Source: Halanaerobium saccharolyticum subsp. saccharolyticum DSM 6643
GTDB taxonomy: Bacteria; Bacillota; Halanaerobiia; Halanaerobiales; Halanaerobiaceae
DNA: 64,000 bases
Assembly (NCBI RefSeq): GCF_000350165.1
Contig: NZ_CAUI01000015.1
Location: forward strand, 253,313-317,312
Direction: 5' to 3'
This document shows, in pieces, positions 8,228 to 17,500 of this stretch. The notes below the pieces were generated by a model, which saw only the letters and a program-made list of their open reading frames with translations, was not told the DNA's origin and searched no databases. How positions within the stretch are numbered: position 1 is the first letter of the stretch; every line of letters starts with the position of its first letter. Position numbers and translations under genes: made by a program.

Positions 8228-10864
8228 CTATCCAGCTATTTCTTTAACAATTTTTTCTACTTCGGCCAGTGCTGCAACAGTTTTCTCAGGTTTTGAACCT
8301 CCTGCTTGAGCCATATCAGGACGGCCACCACCACCACCGCCAGCAATTCCGGCAACTTTAGAAATAATATCTCCAGCTTTAAATCCTTTTTCAATTAAAT
8401 CCTTGGTTACTGATGCCACAAAAATTACTTTATTATCAGCTTTACTGGCCAGCACAATTACTGCAGAGTCAATTTTATCTTTCAGCTGATCATTTAAGTT
8501 TCTTAAAGCAGAATTGTCAAGATCTTCAAGTTCTGCTGTCAACACATTAACTCCTTCAATCTGCTGCAGCTGATCTATTAACTCATCTTTTTTAGAACCT
8601 GCTAGTTTCTGCTTTAGAGCTTCTAGTTCTTTTTCTAAATCTTTCTGCTGCTGCTGCAGCTGTTTAACTCTATCCAGCAGATTATCAGGCTCAGTTTTTA
8701 ATTCAGCAGCTGTTTTATTTAAAATATCCAGTTTAGAATTAAAATAATCAAGTGCATATTCTCCAGTTACAGCTTCAATTCTTCTGACTCCAGCTGCAAT
8801 ACCACTTTCAGATACTATCTTAAAAGCTCCAATGTCACCAGTTGCATTAACATGGGTTCCTCCACACAGTTCCATACTAAAGTCTCCCATTTTTACAACT
8901 CTTACTTCTTCACCATATTTTTCTCCAAAAAGTGCAGTTGCTCCCATTTCTTTTGCTTCGTCAATGGCTTTTACTGCTGTTTCTACCGGATAATTTTCCA
9001 TAACTGCCTGATTTACTTTTCTTTCTATCTCATCAATTTCTGCTTCTTTAAGAGCAGAAAAATGAGTAAAGTCAAAACGCAGTCTATCAGGAGCCACCAG
9101 TGAACCTGACTGATTTACATGATCTCCCAATACCTCTTTTAAAGCTTTGTGCAGCAGATGAGTTGCTGAGTGATGTCTGGCTGTTGCCTGACGACGATTG
9201 TTATAGACTACTGCTTCAACCTGATCGTTAAGCTCAATCTGACCTGAAATTACTTCAACCTGGTGTACAAAAACTTCAGCTTTTTTTACTGTATCTTTAA
9301 CTTCAGCTTCAAAATTTTCATTTTGAATTACACCTTTATCACCAATTTGACCTCCACTCTCTGCATAAAATGGAGTTTTAATCAAAATAATATCTCCCTG
9401 ATCTCCCTGGCTTAATTTATCTACCTTCTGATTATCTTTCAGCAGACCAATAGCTTGAGTTTCTTCCTTTAAAGAATGATAACCAGTAAAATTATCTTCC
9501 TCAATCTGATCTTTAAATTCGGAATAAAGTTTTTCCACTTCTCCGCTGCTAAAAGAAGTTTCTTCTCTAGCTGCTCTTGCTCTTTTGCGCTGAGCTTCCA
9601 TTTCCTTTTCAAAGCCTTTTTGATCAACTTTAATCCCAGCTTCTGCTGCAATATCTTCAGTTAAATCAAGTGGGAAACCATAAGTATCATATAAACGGAA
9701 AGCATCTTTACCCTGAAGTACTTTCTTATCTTCTGCCTTTAATTGACTCAACATTTCTTCTAAAATATTTAAACCCTGCTCTAAAGTTTTTAAGAAACTT
9801 TCTTCCTCAGATTTTAAAACATTTTTGACATGAGCCAGCTGTTTTTTGAGATCGGGAGCCACTCCCTTAACAATCTCAGCTGTTATTTCAACTAATTTAT
9901 ATAAGAATGGTTCTTCAAAACCAAGTTTGCGCCCATATCGAGCCGCACGTCTGATTAAACGACGGATTACATAACCACGACCTTCATTAGAAGGTAGGGC
10001 TCCATCGGAAATAGCGACAGAAGCTGAGCGAATATGATCAGCAATTACTCGATAGGCTGTTAAGCTTTCCTCATCTTTTTGATAGGGAATACCTGTCATT
10101 TCTACTGTCTGATCAATTATTGGTTTAATTAAATCTGTTTCAAAATTGGTTTCTGTCTCTTGCAAGATTGAAGCTACTCGCTCCAGACCCATACCTGTAT
10201 CAATATTTTTATTTGGAAGTTCTTTATATTCTCCAGCCTCAGTGTAGTTATACTGAGTAAATACCAGGTTCCAGATTTCTAAATATCTGTCTCCATCACC
10301 ACCGAGCACATCTTCTTTACTGTCTCCAGCTTCTGGACCGCGATCATAATGAATTTCTGAACAGGGACCACAGGGGCCAGTTCCAATCTGCCAGAAATTT
10401 TCCTTTTTACCCATCCGAACAATTCTTTCTTCGGCTAGTCCAACTGTTTGATGCCAGATTTCAAAAGCTTCATCATCTTCTTCGTAAATTGTAATCCATA
10501 ACTTATCAGGATCAAACTCCAGCACCTCAGTTACAAATTCCCAACCCCAGACAATGGCTTCTTCTTTAAAATAATCGCCAAAAGAAAAATTACCCAGCAT
10601 TTCAAAATAGGTGTGATGGCGTGCTGTTTTACCGACATTTTCTATATCATTTGTACGGATACACTTCTGACTTGTAGCAATACGCTTTTTAGGTGGCTCG
10701 AGACTGCCGTCAAAATAAGGCTTAAAAGGCGCCATCCCTGCATTTATCCACAACAAGCTTGGGTCATTTTTAGGAACTAAAGGCGCACTATCTAAAATTA
10801 GATGTCCTTTAGACTCAAAAAAATCAAGATAAGCCTGTCTTATTTCATCTCCACTTTTAATCAT
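8228..10864 (-). CDS. alaS: alanyl-tRNA synthetase
   Basis: Full-length 878-aa class II synthetase charging tRNA-Ala. The catalytic core is N-terminal (about 1-240, with HHTYFEMLGNFSFGDYFKEEA). The editing domain has the zinc motif HSATHLLHKALKE and CGGTHVNATGD (about 565-670), and a coiled-coil (about 715-760) leads to the C-Ala domain ending in the glycine-rich GGGGGGRPDMAQAGG. AAGGAAGG precedes the ATG. The 250 bp upstream contain no T-box motif, so control differs from pheS and thrS here. Confidence 0.96.
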   Translation of the reverse strand: MIKSGDEIRQAYLDFFESKGHLILDSAPLVPKNDPSLLWINAGMAPFKPYFDGSLEPPKKRIATSQKCIRTNDIENVGKTARHHTYFEMLGNFSFGDYFKEEAIVWGWEFVTEVLEFDPDKLWITIYEEDDEAFEIWHQTVGLAEERIVRMGKKENFWQIGTGPCGPCSEIHYDRGPEAGDSKEDVLGGDGDRYLEIWNLVFTQYNYTEAGEYKELPNKNIDTGMGLERVASILQETETNFETDLIKPIIDQTVEMTGIPYQKDEESLTAYRVIADHIRSASVAISDGALPSNEGRGYVIRRLIRRAARYGRKLGFEEPFLYKLVEITAEIVKGVAPDLKKQLAHVKNVLKSEEESFLKTLEQGLNILEEMLSQLKAEDKKVLQGKDAFRLYDTYGFPLDLTEDIAAEAGIKVDQKGFEKEMEAQRKRARAAREETSFSSGEVEKLYSEFKDQIEEDNFTGYHSLKEETQAIGLLKDNQKVDKLSQGDQGDIILIKTPFYAESGGQIGDKGVIQNENFEAEVKDTVKKAEVFVHQVEVISGQIELNDQVEAVVYNNRRQATARHHSATHLLHKALKEVLGDHVNQSGSLVAPDRLRFDFTHFSALKEAEIDEIERKVNQAVMENYPVETAVKAIDEAKEMGATALFGEKYGEEVRVVKMGDFSMELCGGTHVNATGDIGAFKIVSESGIAAGVRRIEAVTGEYALDYFNSKLDILNKTAAELKTEPDNLLDRVKQLQQQQKDLEKELEALKQKLAGSKKDELIDQLQQIEGVNVLTAELEDLDNSALRNLNDQLKDKIDSAVIVLASKADNKVIFVASVTKDLIEKGFKAGDIISKVAGIAGGGGGGRPDMAQAGGSKPEKTVAALAEVEKIVKEIAG

Positions 10865-11116
10865 CTAAACCTTCCTTTCAAATTTATTTCTTTCTCTCAA
10901 ATATTAATCTTCACAACGCTTTTCATAATAACTGCTGCAGCTAAAATTTAATTAGTTATTTAAATGTATATTTATTTTTCTGCATTTAAAATTATAAATT
11001 TAAAATCTAAAAATCAAATTTAATGACTTTAATAATTTTTATTAAATAAACTTGATGAATATTAAGGCTAAATTATTTATACTTAAAATAAGCAGAGAAA
11101 TAAATTGAAGTTTGGT

Positions 11117-12337
11117 CTAAACTAATTTAATTTTAGCGAAGCGACGCTTTCCAATCTGAATAATCATTTCGTCTTCTACTTTGATATCTAAATTTATTTT
11201 TTCATACTTTTTGTCATCTATAGTTACAGCACCCTGTTTAATCATTCGACGAGCCTGACTGTTGGAATCAACCAGTCCAGTTGCAGCTACCAATTTAACT
11301 ATCCAGAGTTCTCCCTCTTCTAAATCAGATTCTGCAATTTCAATTACCGGAATATCTTCTGGTAAATTACCCTTGGAGAATACACTTTCAAATTCCTGAC
11401 GAGCCTTGACTGCATCTTCCTCGCTGTGATATTCTTCTACAATCTCATGTGCAAGCTCTTTTTTGAGCTGCATTGGATTAAAATCATCACGAGCTAATTT
11501 TTCTTTCATCTGATCTAAGCGCTCAATTGAAATATCAGTTAAAAGTTCAAAATAACGGATAATCATATCATCTGGAATTGACATTACTTTACCAAACATA
11601 TCAGCTGGTTTATCATAAACACCAATATAGTTATCTAAACTTTTACTCATCTTATTGACACCATCTAAACCTTCTAATAAAGGCATCATTAGAACTACCT
11701 GTGGTTTTTGACCGTATTCCTGCTGTAGTTTGCGGCCAACTAAAAGGTTAAAACGCTGATCAGTTCCACCCAATTCTACATCTGCCTCAATTGCAACTGA
11801 ATCATAGCCCTGCATTAAAGGATAGAAAAATTCGTGAATTCCAATTGGCTTACCAGCATTATAGCGGGTAGAAAAGTCTTCACGCTCTAACATTCTGGCA
11901 ACAGTATAATGAGCTGATAATTCTAAAACATCAGCAAAATCCATTTCACTTAACCAGTCTCCATTAAAAACTACATTGGTTTTTTCCGGATCCAGCACCT
12001 TAGAAAATTGTTCCTGATATGTACGGGCATTTTCTAAAACTTCTTCCTTTGTCAGCTGGTTTCTGGTCTCAGATTTGCCAGTTGGATCTCCAATCATTCC
12101 TGTAAAATCTCCAATAATCAAATAAACTTCATGACCTAAATCCTGAAACTGCTTCAACTTACGAAGTACCACGGTATGTCCTAAGTGAATATCCGGTGCA
12201 GATGGATCAAGTCCGAGTTTAACTCTTAAGGGCCTTTCTTCTTTCTTTGCTTCAGTTAATTTCTTTTTTAATTCTTCTTCCGAGATAAGATCGCTTACCC
12301 CTCTTTTTAGTATCTTTAACTGTTCATTAATTTCCAT
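11117..12337 (-). CDS. tyrS: tyrosyl-tRNA synthetase (TyrZ-like)
   Basis: A 406-aa class I synthetase charging tRNA-Tyr. The HIGH-type motif is [12 protein letters not shown] (about 47-58), the KMSKS motif is NKMSKSLDN (about 230-238), and the C-terminal S4 RNA-binding domain covers the last 65 residues. I chose ATG 12337 (CAGGTG 7 nt upstream); an in-frame ATG at 12355 has no ribosome site. The Shine-Dalgarno lies in one arm of a predicted hairpin (12340-12371). It has its own promoter, divergent from the PBP gene. Confidence 0.94.
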   Translation of the reverse strand: MEINEQLKILKRGVSDLISEEELKKKLTEAKKEERPLRVKLGLDPSAPDIHLGHTVVLRKLKQFQDLGHEVYLIIGDFTGMIGDPTGKSETRNQLTKEEVLENARTYQEQFSKVLDPEKTNVVFNGDWLSEMDFADVLELSAHYTVARMLEREDFSTRYNAGKPIGIHEFFYPLMQGYDSVAIEADVELGGTDQRFNLLVGRKLQQEYGQKPQVVLMMPLLEGLDGVNKMSKSLDNYIGVYDKPADMFGKVMSIPDDMIIRYFELLTDISIERLDQMKEKLARDDFNPMQLKKELAHEIVEEYHSEEDAVKARQEFESVFSKGNLPEDIPVIEIAESDLEEGELWIVKLVAATGLVDSNSQARRMIKQGAVTIDDKKYEKINLDIKVEDEMIIQIGKRRFAKIKLV

Positions 12338-12339
12338 AA

Positions 12340-12382
12340 AAAACACCTGGCCCATGTTCTGGGCAACAGGTACTTCACCTCC
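12340..12382 (-). promoter_or_regulatory. 5' leader hairpin that would cover the tyrS ribosome-binding site
   Basis: On the minus strand ACCTG-TT-GCCC pairs with GGGC-CAGGT. The 3' arm holds the AGGTG Shine-Dalgarno for ATG 12337. A second, unpaired GGAGGTG lies further upstream. This suggests structure-dependent translation of tyrS. No T-box sequence is present. Confidence 0.45.
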
Positions 12383-12400
12383 TGTATCCTTTGTCTTTAC

Positions 12401-12429
12401 ATTATAACAGATAGATTAATTAACAACAA
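12401..12429 (-). promoter_or_regulatory. sigma-70-type promoter of tyrS
   Basis: On the minus strand TTGTTG (12424-12429) and TATAAT (12401-12406) are 17 bp apart, pointing into tyrS. Confidence 0.7.
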
Positions 12430-12456
12430 GGGGTACCATAAACAGCTGTTTTATGT

Positions 12457-12462
12457 TATAAT
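12457..12462 (+). promoter_or_regulatory. extended -10 promoter of the PBP gene
   Basis: TATAAT preceded by TG at the extended -10 position; the -35 region is poor. It lies 24 bp before the ATG of the class A PBP gene, with ACGGGAGGT as ribosome site. Confidence 0.6.
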
Positions 12463-12486
12463 ATTTTAGTGACGGGAGGTTAAGCA

Positions 12487-14931
12487 ATGAAGAAAAAGAC
12501 AAAGGCAATATTTTTAATAACTTTTTTAATTATTTTTGCCCTGGGCACAGGCGCTATGTTAGGTGCTGTCACCTGGATAATACAGGATACTCCTGATATT
12601 ACAGATTATAAGGGTTCAAGTGAAGCAACAATGATTTATGATGCTGATGGTGAACTCTTAACAAAATTATTTAAGGAAAATAGAGTTTATGTCCCCTTAG
12701 AAAGAATGCCGGAGGATTTAAAAAATGCAATTATAGCGATTGAAGATACTAAATTTTATGTTCATCACGGTATTGATTTATGGGGAATTGGTAGAGCAAT
12801 GATAAATAACATATTAAAAGGTGACCTAACTGATCAAGGTGCAAGTACAATTACCCAGCAGTTGGCAAGAAATGCTTTTTTAACTTTAGACAAGAATTAT
12901 CTGCGTAAGATTCAGGAAGCATATTTAGCTATTCAATTTGAAAGAATGTATACTAAATCTGAAATTTTAGAAATGTATTTAAATGAAATATTTTTAGGCC
13001 ACAGTGCTTATGGAGTTGAAACTGCTTCACTGCAGTATTTTGGTAAAAGTGTGGAAGATTTAACGCTTGCAGAATCAGCTTTAATTGCTGGTTTACCGCA
13101 ATCACCCAATAATTATTCTCCACTTCGTAATCCAGAATTAGCAATTAAAAGAAGAAATATAGTTTTAGATAGAATGTACGAATTAGATTACATTACAGAG
13201 GCCGAAAGAAATCAGGCCAAAAATGCTGAATTAAATTTAGATACTGTTGAAGAAGATGAGATGGAAAATACAGCTCATTATTTTACTCTTTATGTCAGAG
13301 ACCAGTTGATTGACCGATTTGGCGCCTCCTTAGTTTATAATGGTGGCTTAAAAGTACATACAACTTTAAATCCTGATATGCAGAAGTTAGCTGAACAGAC
13401 AATTAATAATAAGATTGAAAATGGCTTTATTCCTTCTTTTCAGAGCAGCGGTAGTCAAAATTTACAGCCCCAGTTATCACTAGTTAGTTTAGATGTTAAT
13501 AGTGGTGCTATTAGAGCTATGGTTGGCGGTCGAGGCACTGATCAGTTTAATAGAGCTTATCAGGCAGTAAGACAGCCTGGCTCAGCCTTTAAACCCTTTG
13601 TTTATTCTACAGCTTTAATTGAAGGAGATTACACTACAGGTTCAATCATTAACGATCTGCCGATGTTGGCTTCTGAGAGTAATAAGGGAGATGAATTAAG
13701 TATCTGGCCTCGAAACTATGGTGATCGCTACAGAGGTCTAATTAATTTAAACACTGCTCTAACTAATTCAGTTAATGTAGCAGCAGTAAAATTAATTCAA
13801 GATATTGGGGTTAAAAGTGTAATTGATTTTACCGAAAGACTTGGTATTTCAACTTTTACTAACTCTGATGGTCATGATGATCATTATTCACTGGCCCTTG
13901 GAGGTCTAAATCGAGGAGTTACGCCAATCGAAATGGCTTCTGCTTATAGTGTTTTTGCAAATAAGGGAATATATACTGAGCCTCATGCAATTAGAAAGGT
14001 TTACGATAAACATCAAAATTTAATTTATGAAGCCCAACCTAAAAGCAAAATGGTTATGACACAGGCTGATAGTTATTTAATTACTTCAATGTTGAAAAGT
14101 GTTGTTGATAACGGTACAGGCCGCAGAGCTCAGATGGACCGTGATGTTGGTGGTAAAACAGGTACTACTAATGATTATACTGATGCCTGGTTTGTCGGTT
14201 TTACATCTCAAATTGCAACAAGTGTCTGGATTGGAGAAGATACTGCACGCTCAATGGAATATGATGTAAAAACAGTTGGTAGTGGTGAGGCAGCTCAAAT
14301 CTGGGGAGATTATATGCGGGCAGCTGTTAAAGATATGCCGGTTATTAATTTCCAAATGCCGGATAATATAATTGAAGTTGATGTTGATCCATATACTGGA
14401 TTACTTTCTAATCAGTCTTCACCAAGAATTGATGTTCTTCCTTATAAAGAAGGAACAGAGCCAACTGAAACAGAAAGTTTACACGGCCCAGTAGAAACTG
14501 TAAGAGTTGACCGCGAAAGTGGACTTTTAGCAACAAATAATTGTCCTGCTGACCAGATTGAGGAAAGACATTATATTCAGGGTTCAGGTATTAGAATTGG
14601 CCCTGCTCAAAAATCATTTAGAGAAGTTAATTCAAATAAAGATTCGGAAGATCTGGTAAAAGGTACTTATACTATAGCTACTGGAGGTCCGGTACAACAG
14701 ATAGATCAGGAATACGGAATCCCAAAACTTCAAAGAAATGGTGAGCCTCGTTTTGAAACTAAGCCAACTCGTAACTGTAATATTCATGGTTCAGGTGGCA
14801 GCAGTGTTCCATTCTTAAATGACAATAATGGTTCTGATTCAAATCAAGATTCAAATAGTGACTCTGGTTCAGATGATGAAGATTCTGATAGTCCACTTGG
14901 AGGCTTGTTTGATATATTCGGTAATGATTAA
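12487..14931 (+). CDS. class A penicillin-binding protein (bifunctional, PBP1A family)
   Basis: An 814-aa membrane-anchored peptidoglycan polymerase and crosslinker. An N-terminal TM helix (about 7-30) precedes a GT51 glycosyltransferase domain with catalytic E86 in IAIEDTKFYVHHG and GASTITQQLARN. The transpeptidase domain has the nucleophile S366 in SAFK, SVN at 428-430 and KTGT at 557-560. The last 45 residues are a Ser/Asp/Asn-rich low-complexity tail. The length is typical. It is divergent from tyrS and convergent with mutS2, hence monocistronic. Confidence 0.95.
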   Translation: MKKKTKAIFLITFLIIFALGTGAMLGAVTWIIQDTPDITDYKGSSEATMIYDADGELLTKLFKENRVYVPLERMPEDLKNAIIAIEDTKFYVHHGIDLWGIGRAMINNILKGDLTDQGASTITQQLARNAFLTLDKNYLRKIQEAYLAIQFERMYTKSEILEMYLNEIFLGHSAYGVETASLQYFGKSVEDLTLAESALIAGLPQSPNNYSPLRNPELAIKRRNIVLDRMYELDYITEAERNQAKNAELNLDTVEEDEMENTAHYFTLYVRDQLIDRFGASLVYNGGLKVHTTLNPDMQKLAEQTINNKIENGFIPSFQSSGSQNLQPQLSLVSLDVNSGAIRAMVGGRGTDQFNRAYQAVRQPGSAFKPFVYSTALIEGDYTTGSIINDLPMLASESNKGDELSIWPRNYGDRYRGLINLNTALTNSVNVAAVKLIQDIGVKSVIDFTERLGISTFTNSDGHDDHYSLALGGLNRGVTPIEMASAYSVFANKGIYTEPHAIRKVYDKHQNLIYEAQPKSKMVMTQADSYLITSMLKSVVDNGTGRRAQMDRDVGGKTGTTNDYTDAWFVGFTSQIATSVWIGEDTARSMEYDVKTVGSGEAAQIWGDYMRAAVKDMPVINFQMPDNIIEVDVDPYTGLLSNQSSPRIDVLPYKEGTEPTETESLHGPVETVRVDRESGLLATNNCPADQIEERHYIQGSGIRIGPAQKSFREVNSNKDSEDLVKGTYTIATGGPVQQIDQEYGIPKLQRNGEPRFETKPTRNCNIHGSGGSSVPFLNDNNGSDSNQDSNSDSGSDDEDSDSPLGGLFDIFGND

Positions 14932-14987
14932 TAGTAGATTAATGCTTAAATTTATCGATTAAAGTATTTTAAAAATTATATATAAAC

Positions 14988-15035
14988 TAAAAAAGGGATT
15001 TCTCCAGTTTTGAAGCTGGGAAATCCCTTTTTGAA
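14988..15035. terminator. bidirectional terminator between the PBP gene and mutS2
   Basis: AAAAAGGGATTTC-CCAG and CTGG-GAAATCCCTTTTT form a long stem with A/T tails on both sides, serving both convergent genes. Confidence 0.9.
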
Positions 15036-15044
15036 TACTAAATA

Positions 15045-17423
15045 CTATTGAATTTTAACTATAGTAACACCCATTCCACCCTCTTTTTGGCGACCAAGAC
15101 GATAGTCTTTAACATGAGCATTATTTTCTAAAACTTCTTCCACAGCATTTCGCAAAGCTCCAGTTCCCTTACCATGGACAATTTCTACTTCATTTAAACC
15201 GGCTAAAAATGCATCATCTAAATATTTATCAACCTTAAACTGTGCGGCCTCATATCTTTCGCCTCTTAAATCAAGTTTAGGTGATACATGCTGTGCTTTT
15301 TTAACTCTGTAATTTTTAAGCTGTTTTTCCTCATTATCATCAGGAATATCAACTTTAACCAGATCCGCCAGTGAGGCAGTAACCTGCATAATTCCTGCCT
15401 GAATCTGAGCTTCTTTTTTATCGCGATCAATATTAGTAATTTCTCCTTTACGACCAATACTGCGAACTCTAACCTGATCTCCTTCAGAAAATTCATCTGG
15501 ATCAATTTTTTCTTTTTCTTTCTCATTTTCTGATTCTAAAATCTGACTCAGCTCTTTTAAATTTTCGTTTGCCGAAGTCTGGGCTCTATCAATTTCAGAA
15601 CGCTGACTGAAGTCTTTTTCTTTTAAATTAGAAATGATTCTTTTTGCTTCTTTTTTAGTCTCTTCTACAATTGCTTCCGCTTCTTCGCGAGCAGCCTTCA
15701 TTTCCTTTTCATGTTTCTGCTGCTGTTCTTCTATCATTTTTTCATATTTTTCTTTTAATTGCTTTTCATGATTGCGGAATTCTTCCATTTCCTGCCGCAG
15801 TTTTTGGTAGCGATTTCTTTCCTGATTTAATTCATTAATTATATCTTCAACTTTAATCTCTTCGTCACTTAACAGAGTTCGGGCCCGATCAATTATTTCC
15901 TGAGGTATTCCCAGTCTAAGTGCAATTTCAAAAGCATTTGAACCACCTGGAACTCCCATAATCAGCTTGTAGGTAGGTTTTAAAGTTTCAATATCAAATT
16001 CTACAGAGGCATTTTCTACCTGTTCAGTGGTGTAAGCATAACTTTTAAGCTGACTGTAGTGAGTCGTAGCTATAGTGACTGCCTTTTTCTGCTGAAGTTT
16101 TTCTAAAATAGAAATTCCTAAAGCAGCACCCTCTTCAGGGTCAGTTCCAACTCCCAGCTCATCCATTAAAACTAAAGTAGATTCATCTGATTCTGCCAGA
16201 AACTCTCTAATCCTGTGCATATGAGAAGAAAAGGTACTTAAACTCTGTTCAATACTCTGTTCATCACCGATATCAGCAAATATTTTTTCAAAGACTGCCA
16301 CAGTCGAATTGGCAGCAGCCGGGATGTGCAGACCGGTTTGAGTCATCATTGTTAAGAGACCAACAGTCTTTAAGGCAACTGTTTTACCACCAGTGTTTGG
16401 ACCGGTGATGACAAGGGTTGCAATATCATCACCAAGTTTTAAATCAATGGGTACCGGATCTTCTTTTAAAAGTGGATGTCTGGCCTGTTTTAATTCTATA
16501 ATACCCTTTTGATTAATATCTGCAGCATTACATTCAAAATCAAGACTAAACTTTGCGGCAGCTGCAATGCTATCTAATCTGGTAATAATCATTAAATCTC
16601 TTTTTATTATTTCTTCGTCCTGAGCTATTTTAGAACTCAGCATCTGTAAAATTCGCTGAATCTCTGCACTTTCTTTCGCTCTAACCTCTCTCAGCTCATT
16701 ATTTAAACGAACCACAGACATCGGTTCCATAAAGAGGGTTAAACCACTGGCAGATTGCCCATGGACAATACCATCAAAGTTATTTCGCTGTTCCTGTTTA
16801 ATCGGAACTACATAACGGTTTTCTCTTCTAGTAACTATATTTTCCTGCAGCATATCCTGATAATGTTTACTTTTGATAATTGAATCCAGTTTGTCGCGAA
16901 TAGAATTTTCTATAGAATCCATTTTAGACCGCAGTGATTTTAATTTAGAACTGGCATCATCAGCTACATCTCCATATTCATTAATACAGCGGTCAATCTC
17001 TCGGGCCAGCCCCGGTCTGCTCTTTAAATCTGAGCATAAATCATAAATTACCTGATATTCTCTTTCAATTATTCTGGGATCTAAATCAGTTTTGATGTTC
17101 TCTAAATATCGCTGAAGTTCTGAAACTCCTCTGAGAGTACTTCGAACTCTGCTGATTGCATCAGTCGCTAAAACTGAGCCTTTAGCTGCTTTTTTGAGAT
17201 CATCTCTGATATCTCTTACCCCACCAAAAGGAGGAGTAGAAAATTCGGAAATCATTGATTTGACTGCTGTAACTTCAGCTAATCTATCCTTGATATAATT
17301 AGCATTGCTGACAGGCTTTAAATTTTCGACAATTTCTTTTCCGATATTTGTTGCGGCACGAGCCGCAGTCATTTTTATTATCTTTTTATATTCTAATACT
17401 TCCAGACTGTGTTCTTTCACCAT
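15045..17423 (-). CDS. mutS2: MutS2 endonuclease/ribosome-rescue ATPase
   Basis: A 792-aa MutS-family protein without the mismatch-recognition domain. Order: core and clamp region, the ABC-type ATPase with Walker A TGPNTGGKT (about residue 338), Walker B STLVLMDELGVGTDP, a long Lys/Glu-rich coiled coil (about 515-630), a KOW-like segment, and the C-terminal Smr nuclease domain (LDLRGERYEAA and HGKGTGALR). MutS2 is implicated in suppressing recombination and, in B. subtilis, in rescue of collided ribosomes. It follows polX, as in many Firmicutes. Confidence 0.95.
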   Translation of the reverse strand: MVKEHSLEVLEYKKIIKMTAARAATNIGKEIVENLKPVSNANYIKDRLAEVTAVKSMISEFSTPPFGGVRDIRDDLKKAAKGSVLATDAISRVRSTLRGVSELQRYLENIKTDLDPRIIEREYQVIYDLCSDLKSRPGLAREIDRCINEYGDVADDASSKLKSLRSKMDSIENSIRDKLDSIIKSKHYQDMLQENIVTRRENRYVVPIKQEQRNNFDGIVHGQSASGLTLFMEPMSVVRLNNELREVRAKESAEIQRILQMLSSKIAQDEEIIKRDLMIITRLDSIAAAAKFSLDFECNAADINQKGIIELKQARHPLLKEDPVPIDLKLGDDIATLVITGPNTGGKTVALKTVGLLTMMTQTGLHIPAAANSTVAVFEKIFADIGDEQSIEQSLSTFSSHMHRIREFLAESDESTLVLMDELGVGTDPEEGAALGISILEKLQQKKAVTIATTHYSQLKSYAYTTEQVENASVEFDIETLKPTYKLIMGVPGGSNAFEIALRLGIPQEIIDRARTLLSDEEIKVEDIINELNQERNRYQKLRQEMEEFRNHEKQLKEKYEKMIEEQQQKHEKEMKAAREEAEAIVEETKKEAKRIISNLKEKDFSQRSEIDRAQTSANENLKELSQILESENEKEKEKIDPDEFSEGDQVRVRSIGRKGEITNIDRDKKEAQIQAGIMQVTASLADLVKVDIPDDNEEKQLKNYRVKKAQHVSPKLDLRGERYEAAQFKVDKYLDDAFLAGLNEVEIVHGKGTGALRNAVEEVLENNAHVKDYRLGRQKEGGMGVTIVKIQ

Positions 17424-17500
17424 AAATACCTCCGGAATTTAATTTTCTTAAATTTTTGCTTAAATTTTTCTTAATTTATTTTTGTATCTACTTTTAGACA

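Noticed and set aside
10865..11116. T-box or other riboswitch upstream of alaS
   Set aside because: No T-box core or terminator stem is visible in the 250 bp; it is A/T-rich without clear structure.
12340..12420. T-box riboswitch for tyrS
   Set aside because: No GGTGG-type T-box core, no specifier region and the leader is far too short.
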